Shown piece after piece: positions 1 through 8,848 of a stretch of DNA of 43,805 bases (positions are counted from its first letter, which is position 1; the number at the start of each line of letters is the position of its first letter). A program made the translations under genes and the position numbers. The DNA comes from Labrenzia sp. DG1229 (GTDB lineage: Bacteria > Pseudomonadota > Alphaproteobacteria > Rhizobiales > Stappiaceae): positions 699,700 through 743,504 of the forward strand of contig NZ_KI928919.1 in assembly GCF_000521215.1 (NCBI RefSeq), written 5' to 3'. A model generated the notes under the pieces. It was not told the origin of the DNA. It saw nothing but the letters and a program-made list of their open reading frames with translations, and searched no databases.

Positions 1-33
1 TCTGATGCGTGCCGAAGCCTTTCCTGGAAGCAG

Positions 34-978
34 CTAACGCCGACCCTCCACCTCAAGCAGGCTCGAATACTCATCTTCGAAAGTTCTAAGAACAGGCCTG
101 TAATCCGCATGCACCACCGGCTCGAACCCACCGGGCAAGTCAGGTTCAATCGCCAGGTAGGCGCCGGGTGCCTCCCGGCGCATGTCCATCAAGCCGGCCC
201 GAAGACGCCGCTTGAGCGCGTCGGGCAGATCTTTTGAAATGCTATGCGCGGAATATGGAATGGGCGGGGACCGCCAGACGATCTGCAGATCATTGAAGCC
301 CTTGCTGCCCGAGACGTAGTAGTCGTTCAATGTCCCTGCCGTGAAGCCGTTCTTGGCTTCACCTGCAAGGCTTGACCAGGCGAGCGAAGCCTGAACGCGT
401 CCATCCAGAAGTGCCTGCAGGCCTTCAACAGGGTTCTGGACCTCGACCAGCGTCTGAAAATGAGACCTGGCGTCAATTCCGTCGGCGGCAAGATTGGCAA
501 TCGGCACACGATATGCCGCGACTGCATGCTTGTTTCCAACAGCAAGACGAGTGCCTTTCAGATCCTCAATCGAGGTGCTGTCTCCGCCGCGCTTGCTGAC
601 GAGGATGGCATAGAAGCGGGCTGGAAAATCGTCCGGCCCGGCAGTCACAAGCGGCTCTACACATTTGCAAAGCCGATGAGCCGCCGCGTAGGCAGAAGGA
701 GACAGGCGAACATAGTCTATCCGTCCGTTGACGAGGCCCTCGACCGCCTCCCCCAGTGTTTCCATCAAAAACAGATCAACCGGAAGATCAGCAATTTCCT
801 CAAGTGCGAGCCGAAAAGGTTCAACGCGCTCGCGTGCATTTTCATCCGCGCCAACGACGACACCGAGACGCAGCCGGTCTGGCATGACTTCAGGATCTTT
901 GGCCTCGGCAGAAACAACATGGGCGAAAAGGCAAAGAATCAGAGCAACAAGTTTGGTGATATTGGTCAACAAGGCCAT
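34..978 (-). CDS. PhnD-like periplasmic substrate-binding protein
   Basis: This is a 314-residue secreted protein. Residues 1-26 form a signal peptide, a hydrophobic stretch ending in SAEA. The mature part resembles PhnD-type (phosphate/phosphite/phosphonate) ABC binding proteins: an N-terminal LRLGVVVGADENAR strand, a central region on 'genes present in the sequence' such as LKGTRLAVGNKHA, and a DLPDALKRRL helix near the C-terminus. The start ATG has AGGA just upstream. No permease or ATPase is adjacent in the window, so it may be an orphan binding protein or belong to a sensor system. The ligand cannot be told from sequence. It is divergent from the HAD gene, with 82 bp between them. Confidence 0.75.
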   Translation of the reverse strand: MALLTNITKLVALILCLFAHVVSAEAKDPEVMPDRLRLGVVVGADENARERVEPFRLALEEIADLPVDLFLMETLGEAVEGLVNGRIDYVRLSPSAYAAAHRLCKCVEPLVTAGPDDFPARFYAILVSKRGGDSTSIEDLKGTRLAVGNKHAVAAYRVPIANLAADGIDARSHFQTLVEVQNPVEGLQALLDGRVQASLAWSSLAGEAKNGFTAGTLNDYYVSGSKGFNDLQIVWRSPPIPYSAHSISKDLPDALKRRLRAGLMDMRREAPGAYLAIEPDLPGGFEPVVHADYRPVLRTFEDEYSSLLEVEGRR

Positions 979-1060
979 AGTCCTGTCATAACTCTTTGAT
1001 CAAGATCGAAAATTCGCACATCGCCCAAAAATTCTCTCACAACATATATCGGACTATTCA

Positions 1061-1675
1061 ATGCCCAATGCTATCACGACGGTTGTCTTCGATATAGGTA
1101 ATGTCCTGATCGAATGGAATCCGGAATATCTCTATCGACGCCTTATTCCAGACGAAACGGAGCGTGCGTCGTTTCTGGCATCAATTTGTACTCCCGACTG
1201 GAACCTGCAACAGGACCTCGGCCGCTCCTGGAAGGAAGGCGTGGAAACGCTTTGTGCGCTTCATCCTGACAAGGCAGAGCTCATTGCGGCTTATTCGGAT
1301 CATTGGCACGACATGGTCCCGGGCGAGATACCGGGGACGCGGCACTTGTTGGAGGAACTCGGGTCGAAAGGTATTCCGCTTTATGCAGTCACCAATTTCT
1401 CGTCCGAGAAATTCCTTGAGGCACAGGACCGGTTTCCGTTCCTAAGAACCAGTTTCCTGGATATCGTCGTTTCAGCAGAAGAAAGGATGATCAAGCCTGA
1501 CCCGAGGATCTACAGCGTCCTGTTTGAGCGAAACCGGCTGGACGCGGGAACCTGTCTGTTCATCGACGATTCCATCGCCAACGTCGAAGCCGCCAGAGGC
1601 GTCGGCATGAGGGCGCATCACTTCACGTCGGCAGACATTCTCGCCGAAGATCTCAGGCAACTCGGCTTGCTATGA
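1061..1675 (+). CDS. HAD superfamily (IA) hydrolase, YihX-like phosphatase
   Basis: The 204-residue protein has the four HAD motifs: DIGNV at 11-15 with nucleophile Asp11, TNFS at 111-114, Lys145 in the KPDPRIY segment, and DD at 169-170 followed by SIANVEAARG. The second Asp of motif I is Gly, as in the DxGNV branch that contains the sugar-phosphate phosphatase YihX. Soluble phosphatase activity is therefore likely; the substrate is unknown. There is no clear Shine-Dalgarno sequence before the ATG. Its stop codon overlaps the convergent stop of the amidohydrolase gene by six bases (CTATGA), so the two genes share their 3' ends. Confidence 0.85.
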   Translation: MPNAITTVVFDIGNVLIEWNPEYLYRRLIPDETERASFLASICTPDWNLQQDLGRSWKEGVETLCALHPDKAELIAAYSDHWHDMVPGEIPGTRHLLEELGSKGIPLYAVTNFSSEKFLEAQDRFPFLRTSFLDIVVSAEERMIKPDPRIYSVLFERNRLDAGTCLFIDDSIANVEAARGVGMRAHHFTSADILAEDLRQLGLL

Positions 1676-2701
1676 GCCCCCGAAGCCTTCCAGGACGTTC
1701 ACGCAATTTGTGCCAAGGGCGTCGACTGCATATCCTCCTTCCAGGAGGAAAAGCGTCGGCACACCTACCTTGGCAAGGCGTTGCCCGAGCAGAATGTAGT
1801 CCTCGCTCTTGAACCTGAACCCCGAGATAGGGTCGTTCTCGTAGCAGTCGAGCCCGAGTGACACGATCATCGCATCCGGCTTGTAAACCAGAAGCCAGCG
1901 GCAGGCCTCTTCAAGGGCAGGTGTATAGGAATCCCAATCGGTGCCGAGAGGCAGGGGCCAGTTGCGGGTGAACCCGGTTCCGGCATGTTCACCCGTTTCG
2001 TCCGAAAACCCGAGGAAATAGGGATATTCAATCTTTGGATCAGCGTGGATCGACAGGAACAGGACATCCGGACGGTCGTAAAAGAGAGCTTGCGTGCCGT
2101 TGCCGTGATGATAGTCGACATCCAGAATGGCAACACGGTTCAAACCGTAGTCACGCAGATATTGCGCCGCGACTGCCGCGTTGTTGAAGAAACAATATCC
2201 GCCGTAAAAATCAAATCCGGCGTGGTGACCCGGTGGGCGGCACAGAGCAAATGCCGACTTCTCACCGTCCAGAATGAGCTTGGCGCCGGTCAACGCGGTG
2301 TTCGCCGATGCGCGTGCCGCCTGATAAGTGAATTCTCCAACCGGTGTTCCGGCATCCATCGAGTAGCGGCCCAACAAACCGTCGATATGCTCGATCTCGA
2401 CATCCTGCCGCAGACTGCGAATGGGCCAAACGAACGGAAACGCCTCCTTGGTCCGGCCCGCGTCCGTCCACCTCCCCCAGAAGCTTTCCAGGAACGAAAC
2501 ATAGTGTGAGGCATGGACCCGCTGAAGTGGACGGATCGGAAACTCTTCCGAACCGACGACGTCTCCGACTTTCCTTTGCCTGACAGTTTCCAGAACGATT
2601 TCGGCGCGGCGAGGGATTTCGACAGCCGGCTTCAACTCGCCATCTGAAATCTCCTGTGCCGGCGCATGCGCGAGCTGGAGGTCAGAAAATACCGTCTTCA
2701 A
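1670..2701 (-). CDS. Acetylpolyamine amidohydrolase (histone deacetylase family)
   Basis: This is a 343-residue zinc deacetylase of the bacterial HDAC/AphA type, predicted to remove acetyl groups from acetylated polyamines in the cytoplasm. Visible motifs are RPPGHHAG at 155-162, YGGYCFFNNAA from 166, DVDYHHGNGTQ at 194-204, GLDCYENDP from 283 and EGGY at 321-324. Taking Asp196, His198 and Asp285 as zinc ligands, His159/His160 as the catalytic pair and Tyr324 as the transition-state tyrosine gives the same spacing as characterised acetylpolyamine amidohydrolase, offset by one. The N-terminal 20-115 region matches the dimerising insert of that subfamily. It is convergent with the HAD gene. Confidence 0.88.
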   Translation of the reverse strand: MKTVFSDLQLAHAPAQEISDGELKPAVEIPRRAEIVLETVRQRKVGDVVGSEEFPIRPLQRVHASHYVSFLESFWGRWTDAGRTKEAFPFVWPIRSLRQDVEIEHIDGLLGRYSMDAGTPVGEFTYQAARASANTALTGAKLILDGEKSAFALCRPPGHHAGFDFYGGYCFFNNAAVAAQYLRDYGLNRVAILDVDYHHGNGTQALFYDRPDVLFLSIHADPKIEYPYFLGFSDETGEHAGTGFTRNWPLPLGTDWDSYTPALEEACRWLLVYKPDAMIVSLGLDCYENDPISGFRFKSEDYILLGQRLAKVGVPTLFLLEGGYAVDALGTNCVNVLEGFGGS

Positions 2702-2768
2702 TCGCTGCCCCCTTTGCCTTCATCGTTTCACATCGGCTTTGCCGCCGCCTGCTCCAATGTAACCCATC

Positions 2769-3767
2769 TCAGGAAAAACGGAATTCCGTCACATGACTAT
2801 AGGTCTGTGATGGTTGTAACAGGACAGGTGTAAATTCTTTCTGATTGATGCTGTCCGGCCATCGCTGCGCCTCCAGACACAGGCCCGCATGCGGACCGTA
2901 GGTCTTGCCAGCGAGTCCTGGAACAGGCACGTTCAATCTTGCCGCATCATAAAGCTGAAGACCCGGCTCGGTCGTCCAGACTTCCATCCGCCGTTCGCCT
3001 GAAGAATCTTCCAGCGCTGCCGCGAAGCCCATCGATGACCGGGGTTCTCCCGCCAGACAGAAATTATGATCATATTGCAGATCCTCCTCGCCTGGCTTTC
3101 GTCGAAGACTGCGACCGTCCTGAAAGTCGAAGGGCGTCCATTCCACGCGCCTGACTTCGCCGGTCGGGATCAGGGTCTCATCAACAGGCAGATAAGTTTC
3201 TGCCGCAATCTCAAGGCTGTGGCCCAGAATTGTCTCGCTGCCATCAAGATTGAAATAGCTGTGCTGGGTCAGATTGACGGGTGTCGCCTTGTCTGTTGTC
3301 GCGGAGATCTTCACCCTCAACGCGCCTGATCCGGTCAGCGTGTAGCGCACAAGTGCCTCGACCTGGCCCGGATATCCCATGTCTCCATCTTCGGAAACAA
3401 GTTTCAAAAGCACGCTGGCCTTGTCGCTCTGTTCCACCTGCCAGTTTCTTGAAGAAAACCCTGTCGCGCCGCCATGCAGGTGATGCAGCCCGCCGTCATT
3501 GCAATCGAGCTGATAGGTTTCCCCTTCGATCTTGATCTTTCCGCCGGCAATTCTGTTGGCACAGCGCCCGGCAACTACCCCGAAATAAGCAGAGTGATCG
3601 AGATAACTGTGCAGATCTTCAAATCCGAGGACCACCGATTGACCGTCTACCTTCAAGTCTCGGATGATGGCACCAAATGTCAGGACGGACGCTTCAAGAA
3701 ATCCTTTTTTCAACGTGATTTCCTGGACAGCCGTGCCGTCCGGGAGGGTGCCGAATTCACTGATCAT
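2769..3767 (-). CDS. galM: Aldose 1-epimerase (galactose mutarotase)
   Basis: The 332-residue protein interconverts alpha and beta anomers of hexoses. Family residues are all present: GGLHHLHGG at 92-100 (first His), LTQHSYFNL at 166-174 with the catalytic His169, and LCLEAQRWPD with the catalytic base Glu299 near the C-terminus. Length is normal for GalM. It lies between the amidohydrolase and a phosphohexomutase gene on the same strand, about 80 bp downstream of the latter, so co-transcription is possible. Another aldose could be the real substrate. Confidence 0.9.
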   Translation of the reverse strand: MISEFGTLPDGTAVQEITLKKGFLEASVLTFGAIIRDLKVDGQSVVLGFEDLHSYLDHSAYFGVVAGRCANRIAGGKIKIEGETYQLDCNDGGLHHLHGGATGFSSRNWQVEQSDKASVLLKLVSEDGDMGYPGQVEALVRYTLTGSGALRVKISATTDKATPVNLTQHSYFNLDGSETILGHSLEIAAETYLPVDETLIPTGEVRRVEWTPFDFQDGRSLRRKPGEEDLQYDHNFCLAGEPRSSMGFAAALEDSSGERRMEVWTTEPGLQLYDAARLNVPVPGLAGKTYGPHAGLCLEAQRWPDSINQKEFTPVLLQPSQTYSHVTEFRFS

Positions 3768-3847
3768 GCAGATTTTTCCAAAAAGGCTTGCCTGAGATAC
3801 GCCTGGACGGCGGAATCATTCGCTGCCCTGTGACATGTCGCCAAACC

Positions 3848-5347
3848 TTAGAGTGTCTGATTGTATTCGCCAACTTCCGGATTTTCACGAAGAATGCCGT
3901 CAACTGCCTTGAACATTTCATGCAGCCTTTCTTCCGAAACCGGGCTCTCGACCACCACAACCAGTTCCGGCTTGTTGGAAGACGCGCGAACAAGTCCCCA
4001 GGTGCCGTCTCTGCTGACGACCCTCACGCCGTTGACGGTTATCAGGTCGGTTATCTCATGGCCCGCGATTTTCTCGCCTCTGTCTTTCATTCCGTGGAAC
4101 TTCGAGACAACACGCTCGACAACATCATATTTGATCTCATCGGCGCATTTCGGCGACATGGTCGGAGAGCCCCAGGTTTTCGGCAGATCACGGCGCAGAT
4201 CCGCCATCGACTTTCCGGGGTTCCGGTCGAGCATGTCGAGAATGGCGATTGCGGAAACAAGTCCGTCGTCATATCCGCGTCCGATCGGCTTGTTGAAGAA
4301 ATAGTGGCCGGACTTTTCAAACCCGACGATCGCATCAAGATCCGTAACGCGGCGTTTGATGTAGGAATGCCCCGTCTTGTAGTAGTCGGTCCGGGCACCA
4401 TTCGCACGAAGCACCGGGTCGGTGTTGAACAGTCCGGTCGACTTCACATCGACGACGAATTGGCAATTGGGATGCAGTGCGGAAATATCGCGCGCAAGCA
4501 TAACACCGACCTTGTCCGCGAAGATTTCCTCACCCTCGTTGTCGACGACACCGCAACGGTCACCGTCGCCATCGAAACCGAGGCCGACATCGGCACCGGT
4601 TTCCAGAACCTTGTCCCGGAGTGCATGCAGCATTTGCATGTCTTCCGGATTTGGATTGTAGCGGGGAAATGTGTGGTCGAGCTCGGTATCAAGCGGGATG
4701 ACTTCCGCACCCACCGCTTCCAGTATTTTCGGTGCAAATGCGCCTGCGGTCCCGTTGCCGCAGGCCGCGACGACCTTGATCGAACGCTTCAGTTTGGGCC
4801 TGTCGGTAAGATCCTTGAAATAGATGTCCGGGAACCCGTCCACAAAACGGTAGCTGCCACCGCCCTTCAAATCATAGGCCGCCTCAAGCACAATTTCCTT
4901 CAGTCGTCCCATTTCGTCCGGACCGAACGTCAATGGCCGGTCGATGCCCATTTTCACGCCGGTCCAGCCATTGTCATTGTGAGACGCGGTGATCATGGCA
5001 ACAGCCGGCACGTCCAGCGCAAATTGCGCGAAGTAAGCCATCGGCGACAATGCCAGGCCAATATCGTGCACATTCACGCCGGTTGCGAGCAGGCCATTCA
5101 CCACCGCCATCTTGATGGACGAGGAGTATCCGCGAAAATCATGGCCGACGGCGATATCGGGACGAACACCCCGCTCGTGAATGAGAGTACCGATCCCCAT
5201 TCCGAGCGCCTGCATTCCCATGAGGTTGATTTCTTTTTCAAACAACCAGCGGGCATCGTACTCCCTGAAACCGGTCGGTTTCACCATCGGGAGAGATTCA
5301 TACTCGAACGTGTTGGGAAACAGCTCCGGGCGTGGTTTTGGAAACAT
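3848..5347 (-). CDS. Phosphomannomutase/phosphoglucomutase
   Basis: This 499-residue alpha-D-phosphohexomutase isomerises hexose 1- and 6-phosphates for sugar-nucleotide supply. The phosphoserine loop TASHNDNGWTGVKMG carries catalytic Ser122; the metal loop DGDGDR is at 259-264; and the sugar-specificity GFEKSGHYFF segment follows. A C-terminal phosphate-binding loop ends the protein (RASSNKPELVVVVES, closer to the PMM/PGM than the GlmM form). The start is supported by AGAGG five bases upstream. It lies just downstream of the protease gene and upstream of galM on the same strand. Whether mannose or glucose phosphate is preferred cannot be read from sequence. Confidence 0.88.
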   Translation of the reverse strand: MFPKPRPELFPNTFEYESLPMVKPTGFREYDARWLFEKEINLMGMQALGMGIGTLIHERGVRPDIAVGHDFRGYSSSIKMAVVNGLLATGVNVHDIGLALSPMAYFAQFALDVPAVAMITASHNDNGWTGVKMGIDRPLTFGPDEMGRLKEIVLEAAYDLKGGGSYRFVDGFPDIYFKDLTDRPKLKRSIKVVAACGNGTAGAFAPKILEAVGAEVIPLDTELDHTFPRYNPNPEDMQMLHALRDKVLETGADVGLGFDGDGDRCGVVDNEGEEIFADKVGVMLARDISALHPNCQFVVDVKSTGLFNTDPVLRANGARTDYYKTGHSYIKRRVTDLDAIVGFEKSGHYFFNKPIGRGYDDGLVSAIAILDMLDRNPGKSMADLRRDLPKTWGSPTMSPKCADEIKYDVVERVVSKFHGMKDRGEKIAGHEITDLITVNGVRVVSRDGTWGLVRASSNKPELVVVVESPVSEERLHEMFKAVDGILRENPEVGEYNQTL

Positions 5348-5411
5348 CGATGCCTCTCAGTGCCGGTCGGAAACTCGGACGTGGATACGGGAATTTGGAT
5401 TGTATTCGGGA

Positions 5412-5915
5412 TTACTGAACAAGTACTAATGTGCCGCTGGAAATGTCAAACCGCCTGAGCTGGCTGAGCGCGGACATGCCCAGAAGCGGCACACCCAGAC
5501 TGTCATCGCTCAGGACGATCGCTTCGACATTGCGGAAGCGGATCGCGCCGATGCGTACATTGTCGATCACCGTTCTCGCACCATAAACCCGTCCGTTTGC
5601 TGTTCCGATCGGGTGCTTGTACTCGGAAGGACTCAGGAAGATTCCAATGTCTTCGGCAACCGAAACCGGCAAGGCTGTGACGGTTGCGCCCGTGTCGACA
5701 AGCATATCGATCGCCCTGCCATTCAGATAGGCATCGGCAACATAGTGTCCTCGGCGGTCAACCGATATCCGGTGTGTTCTTGGTCCCGAACCAGCGTCCA
5801 CCTCATCCTGCGCCGTGTTTGCGCGGTCATCGGTGCCGATACGCGCCTCTACGAGGATCGGCACGATCGGGGCAACCCCGACAAGGATCAACAAGATGAC
5901 GACATACCGCAGCAT
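5412..5915 (-). CDS. Membrane-anchored retropepsin-like aspartic protease (TIGR02281 type)
   Basis: This is a 167-residue protein with one N-terminal membrane segment (about residues 3-22) and a single retropepsin-like domain. The active-site motif DTGA begins at Asp74, in the context AIDMLVDTGATVTALP. LLGMSALSQLRRF near the C-terminus fits the second flap-adjacent strand of clan AA proteases. One DTG motif per chain implies an active homodimer. It probably sits in the inner membrane with the domain in the periplasm. The family is common in Alphaproteobacteria and its targets are mostly unknown. It is 68 bp downstream of rbsK and may be read from that operon or independently. Confidence 0.8.
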   Translation of the reverse strand: MLRYVVILLILVGVAPIVPILVEARIGTDDRANTAQDEVDAGSGPRTHRISVDRRGHYVADAYLNGRAIDMLVDTGATVTALPVSVAEDIGIFLSPSEYKHPIGTANGRVYGARTVIDNVRIGAIRFRNVEAIVLSDDSLGVPLLGMSALSQLRRFDISSGTLVLVQ

Positions 5916-5983
5916 AGTGCACCCGGATTATTCGAAGCTTTCTTCCGGGTACCACAATTTCCTTAGTGTCCTGTAAAACCAAT

Positions 5984-6883
5984 TCAGACGATTTGATCCG
6001 CCAGTCGGCTAATGTCTTCTTTTGCCGGAGCGCTCGATTGAGCCCCGGTCGCGGTACAGGCGAGCGCACCGGCGGCAACGCCCTCCCTGAGCGCCCGCTC
6101 GAACGCAGTTCCGGCATCTAGCGCTGCTGCGAGCGCGCCGCAGAAAGCATCCCCGGCGCCGGTTGTATCGACAGGCTCAATATCAGGAGATCCAATCTGA
6201 ATACGATCCGGGCCCTTACCGGCCAACACGCCTCTTGCTCCGAGCGTGACGACAATCGCATGCGTTTCGTCCGCCAGACGATCCACAAATGCATCGGGAT
6301 CACCCGATATTCCCAGTCTCGATGCAATGTCCGCAGCTTCACCTTCATTGACGACAAGCGTGGTGATGCCCTCGAGCAAACCGGAGAGATCCTCCGATGG
6401 CACCGGTGCGGGATTCCAAAACACATCGGCGCCGGCGTTGCGCGCGTGCCCTATTGACCTTTCGGTCTCGGGGAACGGAATTTCTCCCTGCAACATCAGC
6501 AATCCGCCGGCATTCAATCCGCCAACAAGCCAGCCGGAGTCAACGCGCGCATTGGCTCCACTGGCCACAATGATCTGGTTCTCTCCTGCGGCATCAACCC
6601 CGATCAGGGCCAGGCCGGTCGATCCGGTCAATGATCTGACGCCGGCAAGGTCCACATCCGCACTACGCATGTTGGACAAGGCCAGCGCACCAAACGCATC
6701 CTGCCCGACTGCGCCAATCATGCGCACATTTGCACCGGCCCGTCTTGCAGCAAGGGCCTGGTTCGCGCCCTTGCCGCCCGGGAACGTCTGATGATCCGGA
6801 CCGCTGACGGTTTCTCCCGCCTTCGGCAGACGCGGGAGGACGACAACAAGGTCGAGGTTGATCGAGCCAAAAACCGTGATCAT
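5984..6883 (-). CDS. rbsK: Ribokinase
   Basis: This 299-residue PfkB-family kinase phosphorylates free D-ribose to ribose 5-phosphate. Motif 1 with GGKGAN lies at 37-42 after GSINLDLVV; NEGEA at 179-183 and the catalytic DTTGAGDAF at 239-247 are intact. It is the last gene of the nucleoside array, 15 bp after upp. Phosphorolysis yields ribose 1-phosphate, which deoB handles, so a ribokinase here implies that free ribose is also made or imported; no nucleoside hydrolase is visible. A deoxyribokinase or another PfkB sugar kinase is the alternative. Confidence 0.85.
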   Translation of the reverse strand: MITVFGSINLDLVVVLPRLPKAGETVSGPDHQTFPGGKGANQALAARRAGANVRMIGAVGQDAFGALALSNMRSADVDLAGVRSLTGSTGLALIGVDAAGENQIIVASGANARVDSGWLVGGLNAGGLLMLQGEIPFPETERSIGHARNAGADVFWNPAPVPSEDLSGLLEGITTLVVNEGEAADIASRLGISGDPDAFVDRLADETHAIVVTLGARGVLAGKGPDRIQIGSPDIEPVDTTGAGDAFCGALAAALDAGTAFERALREGVAAGALACTATGAQSSAPAKEDISRLADQIV

Positions 6884-6898
6884 GACGAAACAGCCCGT

Positions 6899-7528
6899 CT
6901 ACTTGGTGCCATACATCCGGTCGCCGGCATCGCCGAGGCCCGGAACGATATACCCCTTTTCGTTGAGCTTCTCGTCGATCGCAGCAGTAAAGATCGGAAC
7001 ATCGGGGTGGTTCTCGTTGAATTTCGCAACACCTTCCGGCGCGGCCAGCAGGCACAGGAAGCGAATGTTGTTCGCCCCCCGTTCCTTGATCTTGTGAACG
7101 GCAGCGATCGCCGAGTTGGCGGTTGCCAGCATCGGGTCTACGACGATCACGAGACGCTCGTTCAGATCGTCAGGTGCCTTGAAATAATACTCGACCGGAT
7201 GAAGCGTCTCCGGATCCCGGTAGAGGCCGATATGTGCAACCCGGGCTGAAGGCACGAGTTCCAGCATACCTTCGAGCAAACCGTTGCCCGCACGCAAAAC
7301 GGACGCAAACACGAGTTTCTTGCCTGCCAGCATTGGCGCCTGCATCTCGGCGAGCGGCGTTTCGATGGTCTGGCGGACCAGGGGCAGATCGCGGGTCACT
7401 TCGTAACACAGCAGGGTCGATATCTCGCGCAACAGGCGCCGGAACCCCTGTGTCGATGTTCCCTTGTCGCGCATGATGGTCAACTTGTGCTGGACCAGCG
7501 GATGGCTGATGACGTTGGCTCCGGACAT
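6899..7528 (-). CDS. upp: Uracil phosphoribosyltransferase
   Basis: The 209-residue enzyme makes UMP from uracil and PRPP. The uracil/PRPP segments are clear: [16 protein letters not shown] from 74, the [13 protein letters not shown] loop from 103, the PRPP motif [14 protein letters not shown] at 127-140, and a C-terminal [11 protein letters not shown] that contributes to uracil binding. Length is standard. It follows the DUF1688 gene by 65 bp, a gap that holds a hairpin, and is followed by rbsK. It salvages the uracil released by the pyrimidine phosphorylase of this operon. In the yeast URC pathway an UPRT is also required, which is relevant to the neighbouring DUF1688 gene. Confidence 0.95.
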   Translation of the reverse strand: MSGANVISHPLVQHKLTIMRDKGTSTQGFRRLLREISTLLCYEVTRDLPLVRQTIETPLAEMQAPMLAGKKLVFASVLRAGNGLLEGMLELVPSARVAHIGLYRDPETLHPVEYYFKAPDDLNERLVIVVDPMLATANSAIAAVHKIKERGANNIRFLCLLAAPEGVAKFNENHPDVPIFTAAIDEKLNEKGYIVPGLGDAGDRMYGTK

Positions 7529-7547
7529 GTCTGCCTCTCTTTGCTCA

Positions 7548-7565
7548 GGTCCTGCGGACAGGACC
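7548..7565 (-). other. Intercistronic hairpin between DUF1688 gene and upp
   Basis: A perfect seven-base-pair stem, GGTCCTG / CAGGACC with a four-base loop, lies in the 65-bp gap. There is no following T run on the minus strand, so it is better read as a processing or stability element than as a terminator. Confidence 0.4.
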
Positions 7566-7593
7566 GGTTCCGTTGTTTCTCAATGTTCAGGAG

Positions 7594-8835
7594 CTATGCC
7601 CCGAACGGCAACCAAAAAACAGCCCCCGGGTTGAGATATCGCCCGAGTTTTTCGCTTTCGCCGAAGCCTTCCCGCAAAATCCGTGTCCCAAGGCGGCTGG
7701 TACCGCCCTCCAGGATGCATGTCAGGGGCAGTTGCTCAGCCGGAACGTCCAGTTCACGCCGCAACAAGTCCGCGAGTTTGTCTGTCAATGCGATGGTGGT
7801 TGCGCGAATTTCAACCATCCTGTCCCGCACACCATCTTCTGTCGGAGCCTCGGGACCATCCTTGATTTTCAGCACGCCGGCTTTCAGGAATACGCTGGCA
7901 TGCACGTCATCGGCCGGTGCGGTCAGGAGTTCCAGTTCCGAAACTTCGAAACCAGCCCAGGCGAACGGCTCAACAAGAGCGTAGACCATTTCCTGCGCCG
8001 CCATGTGAAAGGGAATGACAGTGTCGGTTTCCGCACTTCCGGTCCCTGAATGCCGGAAGCTGTCCCCAAGCGTGATGTCGCCGGTTTCCGCACCACCGAT
8101 CCACACAGGAGCCAGCGCTTCCAGAAGCTTGTCCAAAATCACATTCGCACTGACAGCCTCCCCGCTTTCCTTTGCAAGTTCAACGGCCAGCAGCCCCGGC
8201 CTGGTAACGTCGCCTTTCGAAAACAGATCGGGACGCAGGGCGAGTGCTTCACCAAGGCGCTTGAGGTGCTTTTGCATTGCCTCGAGAAGATCCACGTCGT
8301 CCTGAAGATCCCATTGAAGACCAAACGCGAGTTCGTCCTTTTCCATCCGAACCAAGGTGTCCGCGTCCACGCGATAGGGATCGGTCATTTCGCTTGAAAA
8401 CGATCCGGCCGCGAACATGTGAAAAGTGGCAAGAGCTGACGCCTGATTGCCGGATACCCGGGTTTCGGTCATCTGGTCTTCATAGGTCCAGCCGGAGGGA
8501 TGCATCGTTTTCATATAGGCACCCAGGATGGCGAGATCGGCTGCGGCGGCCAGCAGTTCCTCGGCGCTTTCGAATGCACGGGCATTGGCAAGAGCCGACC
8601 AGCGGTCGATGTCGCCCGCCTCGAAGTCACGCCAAACACCGTAGGGCGGAATATGAAAATCCGGATAGTTTTCCCTGGTGGTCTCAAGAAGCATCACAAG
8701 GATGTCTGAAAGTCCGGAGAGGTCCACGTCAACGTGTTGGAGACCCGAAGAACCGGCAACGCCAAGAAGGTCCTGTGACCGGCGCCGGACTTCCTCGGGC
8801 CGAAAAAGATCCAGCGTGGAGTTTGATGTCTCCAT
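7594..8835 (-). CDS. DUF1688 / URC4-Urg3 family protein
   Basis: I recognise this 413-residue protein as DUF1688 from family hallmarks: PEEVRRRSQDLL near the N-terminus, TRENYPDFHIPP and VWRDFEAGDIDRW around 53-79, ATFHMFAAGSFSS and DPYRVDADTL around 136-161, LGDSFRH at 256-262, IPFHMAAQEMVYALVEP at 274-290, and LEGGTSRLGTRI at 375-386. The family includes fungal Urc4/Urg3, needed to use uracil as nitrogen source; its reaction is not settled. It carries no signal peptide and should be cytoplasmic. The ATG at 8835 has GAGGGGGGA upstream; a longer frame begins inside add and is rejected. It lies between add and upp, 13 bp and 65 bp away, so it is surely co-expressed with pyrimidine salvage genes. 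The sequence looks divergent from the bacterial members I remember. No Urc1-like GTP cyclohydrolase is in the window. Confidence 0.8.
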   Translation of the reverse strand: METSNSTLDLFRPEEVRRRSQDLLGVAGSSGLQHVDVDLSGLSDILVMLLETTRENYPDFHIPPYGVWRDFEAGDIDRWSALANARAFESAEELLAAAADLAILGAYMKTMHPSGWTYEDQMTETRVSGNQASALATFHMFAAGSFSSEMTDPYRVDADTLVRMEKDELAFGLQWDLQDDVDLLEAMQKHLKRLGEALALRPDLFSKGDVTRPGLLAVELAKESGEAVSANVILDKLLEALAPVWIGGAETGDITLGDSFRHSGTGSAETDTVIPFHMAAQEMVYALVEPFAWAGFEVSELELLTAPADDVHASVFLKAGVLKIKDGPEAPTEDGVRDRMVEIRATTIALTDKLADLLRRELDVPAEQLPLTCILEGGTSRLGTRILREGFGESEKLGRYLNPGAVFWLPFGA

Positions 8836-8848
8836 GACGTATCCCCCC

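Noticed and set aside
3788..5458. 556-codon plus-strand open frame opposite the phosphohexomutase gene
   Set aside because: The minus strand encodes a full phosphohexomutase with catalytic motifs; the antisense frame gives no recognisable domain and reflects codon bias.
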